From NCBI GenBank assembly GCA_016870995.1, contig VFZU01000033.1:1-50268 (forward strand): a stretch of 50,268 bases of DNA, in the 5' to 3' direction. Position numbers and translations under genes: made by a program. Each line of letters opens with the position of its first letter. Position 1 is the stretch's first letter. This document shows, piece by piece, positions 16,672-25,571 of the stretch. This stretch comes from Acidobacteriota bacterium (GTDB lineage Bacteria > Acidobacteriota > Terriglobia > Bryobacterales > Bryobacteraceae). Under the pieces are notes generated by a model. It was not told where the DNA came from. It saw only the letters and a list, made by a program, of their open reading frames with translations, and made no database searches.

Positions 16672-19056
16672 TCAGTCGACAAACAGGAATTCATTGGCAT
16701 TCAACAATAAGCGGCAGAGGTTGGCCATGCCGTGCGAATCGGCGTACTGGCGGTAAAGCTGAAGTTCGGTGGCGCTTAGCTCGCGGCCAAACACGAGTTG
16801 AGCAGCGAGTTGGATGTTGCCTCCGACGCGGGCAGCAAGTTGGCTGGCTGTGTGAAGCATGAAAGGGTTGTTCCACATGGCCAGCGCCTGAATGGCCGTG
16901 AGCGTGGTGGATCGCTTGGGCGTCAGAACAGAAGGGTCGGGGCAATCGAGGCGTTCGAGGAAAGGATCGGGAACGCTGCGAACGATGAAACGATAGATGC
17001 TACGGCGGTAGGCGCCTGCCGAACTCGGCTCGAAGCGGGCGTAATCGTAGATCGGAGAATGGTCATCCTTAAACCAGAACATACGCACTCCAGGGCCACC
17101 CATCGAGAGGTCGAGTTTGCCCGAGGCAGCCAGAGCCGCGTCGCGGATGCTCTCTGCGTCAAGCTTGGTTCGATTCATGCGCCAGAGTAAGCGGTTGTCT
17201 GCGTCGATGCGTGCGGCGTGGTCGTTGTACTTAGAATCTTGCTGGTAAGCCTGGCTCATCACGATGAGCCGGTGGAGTTGCTTGAAGGACCCCTTGGCTT
17301 CGTCGCGGAACCAGAGCGCGAGCCAATCCAGCAGTTCGGGATGAGAGGGCTGTGAGCCCATTCGGCCGAAATCGCTGGGCGAATCGACAAGGCCTGCGCC
17401 GAAGTGATAGTGCCAGACACGATTGACAATCGAACGCCACGTGAGGACATTGCCGGGATTGACCACCCAACGAGCGAAGGCGGCGCGGCGGGCCCCTTCT
17501 TCGACGGCCGCGAAGCTGGCATCAACGCCGTTTACAGCTCGGAGGGCACCGGGGGAAACCTGTTGTCTGGGTGCAGTGACGCTCCCGCGGTCGAGGACGT
17601 GAACCGGGCGGGCGGCCAGGGCGGGACGGAAATTGCCGATGCGGTTGAAGAAAGACGTGCCGGCATAGACGAGTTTCGGCTTGGGCAGGGCGGCGAGGCG
17701 GTCGTCGAGTTGCTTGATCTCCAATTTCAAGGCTTCGATCTGGTTGTAGGTCGTGGCGCCAATGAGAGCATCGACGAGTTGTTGTCGAGCAGCACGGTCT
17801 GCGGTGCGGCGGGCTTCGAGGCGCTGCTTGTCAGCCTGTTGCCCGGGTGTTTTTGGGGTGCCGAGGTGGGCGAGCAGGAGGCTCGCGTCCTGGATGCGGT
17901 CGTCAAGGACGACAATTTCGGGCGTGGAGGCAAACTCGACCTTGTCGAGCAAGGGTTGAATGCGGCGTTGCAGGGCGAGGCGGTCCTGTAGGAGGTCACG
18001 GCGCTGGATGGCGATGGCCGGGTCTTCATCGTAGGGACGGTCCGCGCGGTCGATCCCCGCAAACACTGCCTGGAGGCGATAGTAGTCTTCTTGCGGAATT
18101 GGATCGAACTTGTGATCGTGGCAACGAGCGCAATGAGCCGTCATGCTCGAAAACGTAGAGACAGCGGTGGCGACCATATCGTCGCGATCGAGGGACCGAG
18201 TCTGGTTCTTCTCCATCGTGCCTTCTTTGAGTTCCTGATGACCGACGAAATCCCAAGGGCCTGCCGCAAGGAAACCGGTGAGCTCGATGGCGTGCGGATC
18301 CGATGGGTGCAGCACGTCGCCGGCAAGTTGGCGTTCCACAAAGTCTTTGTATGGAAGGTCTTGATTGAAGGCGCGAATCACGGCATCGCGGTAAGGCCAG
18401 GCGTTGGTGCGGGGCTTGTCCTTGTCGTAGCCATGAGAATCGCCATAGTGAACAATGTCGAGCCAGTGACGTGCCCAGCGTTCGCCGTAGCGCGGGCTGG
18501 CGAGCAGACGATCCACCAGGTGGGTGTAAGCGTCAGGACGAGGGTCACGCTCAAAGCTTGAGATTTCTTCCGGCGTAGGAGGCAGGCCGTGAAGATCAAA
18601 GGTGAGGCGACGGATTCGCACGCGCCGCGACGCCGTCGCCGAGAAAGTCAGCGATTGCTTCTGCAGTGCCGCACGCAGATAAGCGTCAATGGACCGGTGA
18701 GGGCCCGCCTGTAGTGGCCGCAAAGACCACCAGCGGCTGTCTTTGGAATCATCTTTTGCGCCTTCGACAATCCACGTTTCGATCGCACGCTGTTGTTCGA
18801 CCGTGAGCGGGCTACCGCCTTTGGGCATGCGAGGTTTTGGGCCTCGGAGGACGTGCCAGAGGGGACTATCTTCGGGCTTGCCGGGGATGATGAGGTTCTT
18901 GAGATCGCCAAAAGAAGCAAGGCTCACTTCGGCCGCGCCATTGGTCGCAGGGTGGCAGGCGATGCACTTGGCATTGAGAATGGGCTGAACGGTTCGCTCA
19001 AAGCTCACCGGCTGGGCGGCGAGCGGGATTACGGCGATGAGCAGAAGCCACTTCAC
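16672..19056 (-). CDS. PSD1/DUF1549-DUF1553 protein with N-terminal cytochrome c-like domain
   Basis: This 794-residue secreted protein has a signal peptide (MKWLLLIAVIPLAAQ) and a planctomycete-type cytochrome c domain with a CIACH heme site at residues 31-35 and distal MPKGG. DUF1549 follows (about 120-330, RRLTFDLHGLPPTPEEI, RYGERWARHWLD), including a second CARCH motif near residue 309, in the place where such proteins usually have CARCHDHK. DUF1553 completes it (about 520-790, VNRVWHYHFGAGLV, DFGRMG). Two heme-like sites suggest redox activity in the periplasm. It is followed directly by the DUF1501 gene, as is usual. No sulfatase is adjacent. The substrate is unknown. Confidence 0.9.
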   Translation of the reverse strand: MKWLLLIAVIPLAAQPVSFERTVQPILNAKCIACHPATNGAAEVSLASFGDLKNLIIPGKPEDSPLWHVLRGPKPRMPKGGSPLTVEQQRAIETWIVEGAKDDSKDSRWWSLRPLQAGPHRSIDAYLRAALQKQSLTFSATASRRVRIRRLTFDLHGLPPTPEEISSFERDPRPDAYTHLVDRLLASPRYGERWARHWLDIVHYGDSHGYDKDKPRTNAWPYRDAVIRAFNQDLPYKDFVERQLAGDVLHPSDPHAIELTGFLAAGPWDFVGHQELKEGTMEKNQTRSLDRDDMVATAVSTFSSMTAHCARCHDHKFDPIPQEDYYRLQAVFAGIDRADRPYDEDPAIAIQRRDLLQDRLALQRRIQPLLDKVEFASTPEIVVLDDRIQDASLLLAHLGTPKTPGQQADKQRLEARRTADRAARQQLVDALIGATTYNQIEALKLEIKQLDDRLAALPKPKLVYAGTSFFNRIGNFRPALAARPVHVLDRGSVTAPRQQVSPGALRAVNGVDASFAAVEEGARRAAFARWVVNPGNVLTWRSIVNRVWHYHFGAGLVDSPSDFGRMGSQPSHPELLDWLALWFRDEAKGSFKQLHRLIVMSQAYQQDSKYNDHAARIDADNRLLWRMNRTKLDAESIRDAALAASGKLDLSMGGPGVRMFWFKDDHSPIYDYARFEPSSAGAYRRSIYRFIVRSVPDPFLERLDCPDPSVLTPKRSTTLTAIQALAMWNNPFMLHTASQLAARVGGNIQLAAQLVFGRELSATELQLYRQYADSHGMANLCRLLLNANEFLFVD

Positions 19057-19069
19057 GCTTTACAGCGTA

Positions 19070-19282
19070 TCAAGCATGGGCGCGGCGGCCAGTGATCAGA
19101 CGGAGGATGGTTACCGGTAAGGTCACGACTTCCCATACGAGCCGCAGAACGCCACCAACGGCGATGCCAATCAGCTTGAACGGCAGCAGGAGGAGCCAGA
19201 TGAGCGGATAGAGAGCGAGAGCCACCAGCGCCAAAGGCCAGCAGCACACAAAGAGAAGACACCAGAGAAGAAAAGTGAACAT
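19070..19282 (-). CDS. Small two-helix membrane protein
   Basis: This 70-residue protein is almost wholly hydrophobic. One helix covers about residues 2-30 (LLWCLLFVCCWPLALVALAL), a second lies around 32-50, and a short basic tail ends in TGRRAHA. I chose the ATG at 19282 because a GGAG ribosome site lies 9 bases upstream; a GTG at 19297 is an alternative that would add five residues but has no such site. It stands alone between the strong terminator at 19309-19339 and the PSD1 gene, whose start lies 13 bases downstream, so it may be the first gene of that operon. I recognise no family. Confidence 0.6.
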   Translation of the reverse strand: MFTFLLWCLLFVCCWPLALVALALYPLIWLLLLPFKLIGIAVGGVLRLVWEVVTLPVTILRLITGRRAHA

Positions 19283-19308
19283 CGCAACAGTCTCCACTTA
19301 TAAATACG

Positions 19309-19339
19309 AAAGGAGGGTGAAGCAAGTTCACCCTCCTTT
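19309..19339 (-). terminator. Intrinsic terminator after the NHL/TIGR03437 gene
   Basis: AAAGGAGGGTGAA (19309-19321) and TTCACCCTCCTTT (19327-19339) pair perfectly over 13 bp with a 5-base loop. On the minus strand the hairpin lies 20 bases after the stop at 19359 and is followed by a T-rich stretch (TTTCGTATTTAT). This is a convincing terminator that separates the NHL gene from the small membrane protein. Confidence 0.8.
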
Positions 19340-19358
19340 GCGATTCCTAAGCTAACTG

Positions 19359-20789
19359 TTACTGTTTCACGGAGATCACCGTGTTTACTGGTGGTGCCTG
19401 GCTGGCAACAGATCTCAAGAGAACCACTACCGTGATGTTGTTCACAGGATGAACGGTATCCGGAATCTTGAAGTTCAATTGCCACAGACCCACAAACCCG
19501 GGGGCGAGGCCTGAAAAGAGAACGTCTGCACCGGGGACCTGGCGCCCGTTGATGATGACGTCAGGCTTGGAGCCTTCTGCTAATGGACCACTGGGAGCGG
19601 GAGCTCCATCGGCTGGCTGATTCGAGACGAGTCCAAGGCCAGTTCCATACAGCTGCACCACGCGGCCGCGAGACTCTGGATTCGAAGGTCCATTCACCGT
19701 ATTGTCCTGGTTGAGAGCCGAAATCTGCCCTCTGCCGTTGGCCGTTGAAGTGAAAAAACCTGGCGAAACCGCGACAACATTGGCCTGGCTGGAAGCAAGA
19801 ACCTGTCCGGTGGATTTCTTGATTACCGTAATATCCGCGGGGGTACCGATCGGGGTTGAATAAGGAACCTGATAGTTGATCTGGCCGGTACTCACGAAAA
19901 ACAATGGAGCCGGTGTTTCATTCACCAGAACTTCGATATCGCCCAGCACCTTCGGCAAGGTAGCCGTTGAGGCCACAACTGTGTCGTCCGCGAATTTTCC
20001 GCCTTGCGCATACATCGAAGCGATCATGCCTGGGGCCAGATTTCGCGATTGCTGGTTGCCGCCGTTCACGCTGGCTTGAGCCTGGTAGTAAAAACCAATC
20101 CGGTTGGAAAGGTCCGACATGATCAGGTTGGAGTTCTGGTCCACCTTGAGATCCAGGGGGAAGAGCGCTTCGCCAACGGCGAGGTTCGAAACAGAGTTCA
20201 CCGAGAGCGAACCGAAAGCCGGGAATCGGAGTGAACGACCGTTATTGCCGTCAGTAATCCACAGCTCGGCGGTGCGGGGGTCAGAATGTACGCCTTGAGG
20301 GGCGTTGAACCCGGTCAAGGTGAGAGCAGGCGTTGGGTCGTTGCCAGCCTGCGTAATGCGATCGTAGATCATGAGGCGCTGGTTGCCCCCGTCAACGACA
20401 TACATACGATCATCCACGTCAACGGTGACGCCACGCGGGGAACTGATGCGCTTCGGGTCATTGCTGCGAATCGTAGTAATGAAGTCTTGCTGGCCGAAGA
20501 CTGCTGCGGCGGCCTGGCCGTTAGTAAAGTCTCCATTGGCAGGACGGAGGAAGAGCAACACGCGGTTATGAGCACTATCGGAGACCACGAGGTGGCCACC
20601 GGTGGCGAAGGCCAAGCCCACGGGAGCACTCATGTTTCGGGGGCTAGCGTCCTGGATTTTGCCAGTGAAGCTGGACTGGCCGAGCACCAGGTTGGGCCGC
20701 AAGTTGTTGATGTTGTCGAAAGGCCGAGGGTAGCGTAGAACGCGGCTGTTCAGAGTATCGGCGATGTAGAGGTCACCGCGGGAATCCAC
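19359..20789 (-). CDS. C-terminal part of NHL-repeat protein with TIGR03437-type domain (split by in-frame TAG)
   Basis: This 476-residue frame continues the frame of the upstream gene after a TAG at 20796-20798 and begins in mid-propeller (DSRGDLYIADTLNSRVLRY). It carries about four further NHL blades. From about residue 250 a domain follows with NLAPGMIASMYAQGG, PLFFVSTGQINYQVPY, VVQLYGTGLG and FSGLAPGFVGLWQLNF, which matches the 'Solibacter uncharacterized C-terminal domain' family. It has no signal peptide of its own. A GTG at 20789 with a weak AGG five bases upstream could allow reinitiation, but the part most likely belongs to one secreted protein of about 1015 residues. A strong terminator follows. 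Confidence 0.8.
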   Translation of the reverse strand: MDSRGDLYIADTLNSRVLRYPRPFDNINNLRPNLVLGQSSFTGKIQDASPRNMSAPVGLAFATGGHLVVSDSAHNRVLLFLRPANGDFTNGQAAAAVFGQQDFITTIRSNDPKRISSPRGVTVDVDDRMYVVDGGNQRLMIYDRITQAGNDPTPALTLTGFNAPQGVHSDPRTAELWITDGNNGRSLRFPAFGSLSVNSVSNLAVGEALFPLDLKVDQNSNLIMSDLSNRIGFYYQAQASVNGGNQQSRNLAPGMIASMYAQGGKFADDTVVASTATLPKVLGDIEVLVNETPAPLFFVSTGQINYQVPYSTPIGTPADITVIKKSTGQVLASSQANVVAVSPGFFTSTANGRGQISALNQDNTVNGPSNPESRGRVVQLYGTGLGLVSNQPADGAPAPSGPLAEGSKPDVIINGRQVPGADVLFSGLAPGFVGLWQLNFKIPDTVHPVNNITVVVLLRSVASQAPPVNTVISVKQ

Positions 20790-20795
20790 TGCAAC

Positions 20796-22406
20796 CTAGT
20801 GAGGCAGGAACAGGCCCGTAGCATTAGGAATGTTCTGGTTGCCGTCGGGTGAATTGATCGTCGAGCGGGTCGGGCTCACCTGGCCGATGATGATGTCCGC
20901 CGGTTGCCCGAGAGCGACGCTGCGCACATCACGATAGCCAAGAACACGGTTGTTCAAGGTGTCCGCCACATAGAGAGTGTTACCGTCGAGGGCAATGCCG
21001 CCGCCCCGATATTGCACTCCCTGAAAAACGCCAACGAAGAAGAATTCCTTACCTTCGAGAAGGTTAGGAGCATTGAGATCCAGTGCGAACTGGCCCAGAA
21101 CCTTTGTGGCAGGTGCAGCGAAAGGAGCTCCACCGGAAATCATCAAAATCCGGTGGTTATTGGCATCAACCACGAACAGATTGTTACCGATGGCGACAGC
21201 GTCAACAGGCGAGCTGAGACCATTTGCGGAGGGAACGCGAAGGCCACGGTTTGGGTCGCCCTGATTGAAATCAGGCTGGCCGATGACATCGCGCATGCGC
21301 GGGGAGATCGCGGTAGGGGTTTCTGGCGCCCAAGTATCAGGCAGATCGTATCGAACAATGCGATTGAATCTGGGGTCTGCAACGTAGGGAGAATTGCCGA
21401 CAACAAAAATCGCCTCTGGAGCCCCCAGGCCTTGATCATTCACCGGAGGCGGTGCGGGCTGTCCCTGAACTTGAACCACGATGCCGAGAATACGGTCCGC
21501 TGCCTGACCCGTGCCGCTGGGATTTCTGAAAACCAGCACGCGGCCGCGGGCGTCGCCGACGTATAAGCGGCCATCCTGTCCGAAGCCCAGGCCCGAAGGC
21601 AGGGCGAATGTCGTCTTGTCTGTCACGCCGTTGTTTTGAGTGTTGGAAGTACCATTCAACTGGCCGAGGAACACGTCGGCGTCTGCGCCAAAGTTACCAG
21701 GCGTCAAAACGCGGGAGGGGTAACGAATGACACGGTTATTGCCTGAGTCGGTGACCCACAGATTGCCAGTGGCATCAAAAGCCATGCGGATACGGAGGAT
21801 ATTGCTGCCAAGATCGCTAAAGAACAAGCTGCCAGCGGTGGGAGAGGAGCGGCCGCGATTGGGAAGACGGCCAACACTGCCGCCTGTTGCGCTACCAAAA
21901 GACTCTTGCCCCAGGATCAGATCGATTTCGATGAGCTGGTCAGCGGGTTGTTCCAGCGGCTTAGGATAACGAACGATGCGATTGTTGTTCGCATCAGCGA
22001 CGTAAAGGTTACCCTGGGAATCAACAGCCAGGCCCGTTGGCTGATTGAGGCCGAGGGTGAATGTAGTTCCGGGGCCGTTTTGACTGGTGCGGAAGCGGTC
22101 GCGCTGGCCGATTACGAGATCTGCGGGAGCACCATTGGCGGCATTCACCGGGTTTCGCCAGGCGAGCACCCGATTGTTGCCGGTATCAGCAACATAGAGA
22201 ATCGGCGGCGTGGTGCTGGTGTCGACGGCGATCGCCTGCGGTGTCGTTAATTCCCTGCCCTCAACCCAGTTAGGCGAAGCAGTTCTCAAGTCTCTGTTTG
22301 GGTGTCCCAGGATTCGCGCCGGAACTTGATTGAGCTGGACGCTCGGAGGCTGTGCCACCAGAACGGTGGACAAGGCTAGGGCATATAGAGAAATTTTGAT
22401 CTTCAT
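20796..22406 (-). CDS. N-terminal part of secreted NHL-repeat protein (ends at an in-frame TAG)
   Basis: A signal peptide (MKIKISLYALALSTVLVAQ) precedes repeated NHL blades, each with a phrase like LYVADTGNNRVLAW and an adjacent GQ motif (LVIGQRDRF, LILGQESFG, VFLGQLNG). I chose the ATG at 22406, which has an AGGAA site nearby; the open frame extends 13 codons further without support. The frame ends at TAG 20796-20798 within a blade (GLFLPH, then stop, then VAVDSRGDLY), and the rest of the propeller follows in the same frame. NHL propellers are mostly binding or scaffold modules and rarely enzymes. It is divergent from the TPR gene. Confidence 0.85.
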   Translation of the reverse strand: MKIKISLYALALSTVLVAQPPSVQLNQVPARILGHPNRDLRTASPNWVEGRELTTPQAIAVDTSTTPPILYVADTGNNRVLAWRNPVNAANGAPADLVIGQRDRFRTSQNGPGTTFTLGLNQPTGLAVDSQGNLYVADANNNRIVRYPKPLEQPADQLIEIDLILGQESFGSATGGSVGRLPNRGRSSPTAGSLFFSDLGSNILRIRMAFDATGNLWVTDSGNNRVIRYPSRVLTPGNFGADADVFLGQLNGTSNTQNNGVTDKTTFALPSGLGFGQDGRLYVGDARGRVLVFRNPSGTGQAADRILGIVVQVQGQPAPPPVNDQGLGAPEAIFVVGNSPYVADPRFNRIVRYDLPDTWAPETPTAISPRMRDVIGQPDFNQGDPNRGLRVPSANGLSSPVDAVAIGNNLFVVDANNHRILMISGGAPFAAPATKVLGQFALDLNAPNLLEGKEFFFVGVFQGVQYRGGGIALDGNTLYVADTLNNRVLGYRDVRSVALGQPADIIIGQVSPTRSTINSPDGNQNIPNATGLFLPH

Positions 22407-22492
22407 GGTTTCGTTCCTGTTCAGGACAGACGCGGGACTATTCACAATTCTACATTCAAATCATCGGCATTGAGACGGCTACAATATAGGGC

Positions 22493-23155
22493 ATGATCTC
22501 CATCTTGCTGATTTCAGCAATGTTTACGGGCGTTCTTGAGGACGCACGGGACCGTCAGGACGGCGCTGCTTTGTCCGCACAGGTGGCGAAGTTGAAGGCA
22601 GCGGCTGCAAAGTCTCCCGGAGCCAAAACGGCCTACGAGCTCGCTTTCGCGCGCTCATTTGAAGCCGAAGTGGCGATGGAAAAAGGAGACAAGCGCGCCA
22701 GTGCAGCGGCAGCCGAGGCAGGGATCGAACCAGCCAAAATGGCACTGGCGACCGAGGCAAACAATTCCGAGTATCACCGGATTCTCGGAACCCTGTGCGG
22801 CCAGATCATTCCAGCAAATGTTTTGGCGGGGCTGAAATATGGGCGGTGCGCCATGGATGAGGTGTCGAAGGCGATTGAGCTCAACCCAAAGTCAGCGATC
22901 AATCATCTCTCGAAGGGTGTTGGCAACTACTACCTGCCGTCCTCTTTCGGTGGCGGGATCGATAAGGCCATTGCTGATTTCGACGCGGCGATCCGGCTGG
23001 ATTCCAAGATGGCCGAAGCCTATCTCTGGCGAGGGATTGCGCTGCGAAAGGCTGGCCGCAACGCCGAGGCGCGGCAGGCGATCATGAAATCGCTGCAGCT
23101 AAACCCGAAGCGACTTTGGGCCAAGACGCAACTGGAGAAGACTCCGGAGAAATGA
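22493..23155 (+). CDS. TPR-repeat secreted protein
   Basis: This 220-residue protein has a short hydrophobic leader (MISILLISAMFTGVL) and helical repeats. The clearest are MDEVSKAIELNPKSAINHLSKG, IADFDAAIRLDSKMAEAYLW (each a TPR with Pro or Asp at the turn) and EARQAIMKSLQLNPKRLW at the end. TPR arrays mediate protein binding; no enzymatic motif is seen. Its TGA overlaps the ATG of the next gene (ATGA at 23152-23155), so the two are co-translated, and the product may assist the membrane protein. It is probably periplasmic or membrane-anchored. Confidence 0.8.
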   Translation: MISILLISAMFTGVLEDARDRQDGAALSAQVAKLKAAAAKSPGAKTAYELAFARSFEAEVAMEKGDKRASAAAAEAGIEPAKMALATEANNSEYHRILGTLCGQIIPANVLAGLKYGRCAMDEVSKAIELNPKSAINHLSKGVGNYYLPSSFGGGIDKAIADFDAAIRLDSKMAEAYLWRGIALRKAGRNAEARQAIMKSLQLNPKRLWAKTQLEKTPEK

Positions 23156-24747
23156 ACTGGCGCGAAGCGGGTGCGCTAAGCGTGGTTTTTGCCGCGCTAT
23201 CCGCGCTCGGACTGTTTATATTTCCAGGACATTCGTTTTTGTTGAGCGACACGCAGATTTACGTGCCGCTATTCAAACATCTTCTGAACCCCGAGTTACT
23301 GCGCAATGAGTTGATTCTGAGCGGGGCCCACCTCTCTTACACGATCTACGATGAAGTCACGCTGGGGCTGACTCGGGCGTTCGGGCTCGATATTGAACAG
23401 GCGCTGTTTGCGCAACAGTTTTTCTTCCGCTGGCTCGGCTATTGGGGTGCTTATTGGTTCGCAACGGCGATTGGATTTAGCCGCGCTGCAGGCGTGCTGG
23501 CAAGTGCCCTGTTGTGGCTTGGAGCCTTTGTTTATGGCCCCGCGGTGATTACGACAGAATTCGAACCCGTGCCGCGCGGATTCGCCGTGCCGTTGATCGT
23601 GCTGGCGCTCGGGGCGGCAGCAAAACAACATCGACACATTGCATGCGCCGCCTTGGTGCTCGCGTTTCTCTACCATGCGCCGGCGGTGTGGCCCTTGTTG
23701 CTGGTGGCGACGATTTTTCGCCGCTGGAGGCCACTCGGTTATACGGCGGGGGCGGCATTTCTATTGATGGCGCTGGCATCAAATCAGCAGGGTACCGTAG
23801 AGGCGCAACCGTTCTTCAGCCTGATTGACGCGGGCCAGCGAAAGATACAACAGCTGAGAGCCCCCTACAATTGGATCTCACTTTGGCCATCGAGATACTG
23901 GCTACAGTACTTACTGACAGGCGCGATTGCCCTGGCTGCCTTCCGTCGTTTGAAGGATCGTTTGCCGGTCTCGGTGCAACCCTACCTTCAGTGGATGCCT
24001 CTGATTGGTTGGGTGACCATGCCGCTTTCCTACCTGCTGCTCGAACAGATGGGTTGGGCTTTGTTACCGCAAGTGCAGCCCATGCGCGCTTTGCTCTATT
24101 GCCATTTGTTCTGCCAGATGTTGGGGACACTGGCGGCCTTTCGGGAACTTGAGGATGGCCAATGGCTGAGAGCGGTTGCGTGGCTGTTGGTGCCAGTATC
24201 CCTATCCTTGCGTGGAGACCTCCTGCAGACGACGGGGCTCGAAAAAGAAGCCATGTTGCTTGTCTTGCTGACGGGATGTGTCGCGTTGGCTTCGCTATGG
24301 CCGCGCAAGCAGCTCTTGTGGGTGGCACCGTTTGGGCTGTCATTGCTATTCGGCTATGGATTCGAGGCTCGGGCTTTTCAGCCCGTGGAGACCCCGGACT
24401 TGAACAGCCTGGCGGACTGGGCCGCCACGAAGAGTCCGGTCGACGCGCAATTCCTGTTTCCGGACCTGGGCCGCAGGCCCGAACCGGGGATTTTTCGAGC
24501 GAGATCCGCTCGTGCGGTTTATGTGTGCTGGAAGCAAGGCGGACAAGTGAATTACTTCCCCCAATATGCGTCGACTTGGTTTGAGCGTTGGACGAACCTG
24601 CTCGCGCCCAATCATCCGCCGCTCGATTACAACGATCTGCGCCGTCGGGGAGTCACACATCTTGTTTTATCCAAGGAAGTCCCTGCTGAAGATTTAACGC
24701 CGGTCTATGTTTCGCCGGCCTACCGCGTCTACCTCTTGAGCCGGTAG
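23152..24747 (+). CDS. Polytopic membrane protein, GT-C-like topology
   Basis: This 531-residue integral membrane protein has roughly ten to twelve hydrophobic helices and a soluble C-terminal part (about 420-531) containing DLGRRPEPGIFRARSARAVYV and RRRGVTHLVLSKE. The overall plan, with a periplasmic acidic loop after the first helix (SDTQIYVPLFKHLLNPELL) and a C-terminal domain, recalls GT-C glycosyltransferases or O-antigen-type membrane proteins, but I cannot see a decisive motif. The start ATG at 23152 has GGAG close upstream and overlaps the upstream TPR stop by four bases. Its end overlaps the convergent ribokinase gene by 19 bases. Confidence 0.75.
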   Translation: MNWREAGALSVVFAALSALGLFIFPGHSFLLSDTQIYVPLFKHLLNPELLRNELILSGAHLSYTIYDEVTLGLTRAFGLDIEQALFAQQFFFRWLGYWGAYWFATAIGFSRAAGVLASALLWLGAFVYGPAVITTEFEPVPRGFAVPLIVLALGAAAKQHRHIACAALVLAFLYHAPAVWPLLLVATIFRRWRPLGYTAGAAFLLMALASNQQGTVEAQPFFSLIDAGQRKIQQLRAPYNWISLWPSRYWLQYLLTGAIALAAFRRLKDRLPVSVQPYLQWMPLIGWVTMPLSYLLLEQMGWALLPQVQPMRALLYCHLFCQMLGTLAAFRELEDGQWLRAVAWLLVPVSLSLRGDLLQTTGLEKEAMLLVLLTGCVALASLWPRKQLLWVAPFGLSLLFGYGFEARAFQPVETPDLNSLADWAATKSPVDAQFLFPDLGRRPEPGIFRARSARAVYVCWKQGGQVNYFPQYASTWFERWTNLLAPNHPPLDYNDLRRRGVTHLVLSKEVPAEDLTPVYVSPAYRVYLLSR

Positions 24748-25568
24748 CTTTCCACTTCTGCCCGCGTAGGAGCCGAGGTTTGTGCTCCGATTCGAGTGAC
24801 ACTCAGCCCGGCTGCAATCGTGGCAAACTGCATTGCCGCGAGCCTTGATTCCCCTTCGCAGAGAGCAACAGCCAAAGCGGCGTTGTACGTATCACCGGCG
24901 GCGGTTGTGTCCATGGCTTCAACGGGGATTGTCGGAACGTGAAGCTCACCCCAGGTGCTGCCAGATGCTCCCTGCTTGATCAACACCTTCTCGTCCGGTG
25001 CGAGACCGAGAGCGGCCGCTTCTGATTCGTTTGGCGTCAGCAGATCGATCGAATCGAGAAGTTGCTGGGGCAAAGGGCGAGCCGGGGCAGGATCGAGAAT
25101 CGTGAATGCGCCATGAGCTTTCGCCATCCCTGCCATGGTGGTTACTGCCTCTAAAGGAGTCTCAAGCTGAAACAGGACAAAAGAAGCGCCTGCGAAAACG
25201 TCATCGATTTGATTCCAGACAAAGTTGGCCCCGCTTGAAACCACGATCGAGTTCTGGCCACCGCGATCGACAGTAATGATGGCGATGCCGGTTGGCGCTT
25301 CATCGACGGTAAGCACGTCTCGAGTATCGACTCCCACCTGAGCCAGATTCTGACGCAAAGCAGCGCCAAAGGAATCACTTCCTACGCGACCCACCATGGC
25401 CACAGGTACACTTGTGAGCCGGGCTGCCGCATAAGCCTGGTTGGCACCCTTGCCGCCCGGGATTTGCCGAAAGCCAGATGCCAGCACGGTTTCGCCGGGA
25501 ACCGGGATGCGCTCGCATTCAAGCACAAGATCGAGGTTCAAACTACCGACGACCACCAGCCGGGACAT
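24729..25568 (-). CDS. rbsK: Ribokinase (PfkB family carbohydrate kinase)
   Basis: This 279-residue PfkB-family kinase begins VVVGSLNLDLVLECERIPVPGETV, as in ribokinase. It has the sugar-binding motif GGKGANQAYAAARL near residue 38 and the C-terminal signature DTTAAGDTYNAALAVAL with the anion hole and catalytic Asp. It is a little shorter than the usual ~305 residues, mainly in the middle, but no key motif is missing. It would phosphorylate D-ribose to ribose-5-phosphate in the cytoplasm; another sugar or nucleoside is possible. It starts 3 bases after the DUF507 stop, so it is the last gene of the leftward operon. Confidence 0.88.
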   Translation of the reverse strand: MSRLVVVGSLNLDLVLECERIPVPGETVLASGFRQIPGGKGANQAYAAARLTSVPVAMVGRVGSDSFGAALRQNLAQVGVDTRDVLTVDEAPTGIAIITVDRGGQNSIVVSSGANFVWNQIDDVFAGASFVLFQLETPLEAVTTMAGMAKAHGAFTILDPAPARPLPQQLLDSIDLLTPNESEAAALGLAPDEKVLIKQGASGSTWGELHVPTIPVEAMDTTAAGDTYNAALAVALCEGESRLAAMQFATIAAGLSVTRIGAQTSAPTRAEVESYRLKR

Positions 25569-25571
25569 GGG

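Noticed and set aside
24624-24747. Overlap of the membrane protein and ribokinase genes as a sign of a wrong start or stop
   Set aside because: The overlap is between two 3' ends (19 bases, convergent), and both protein ends look normal.
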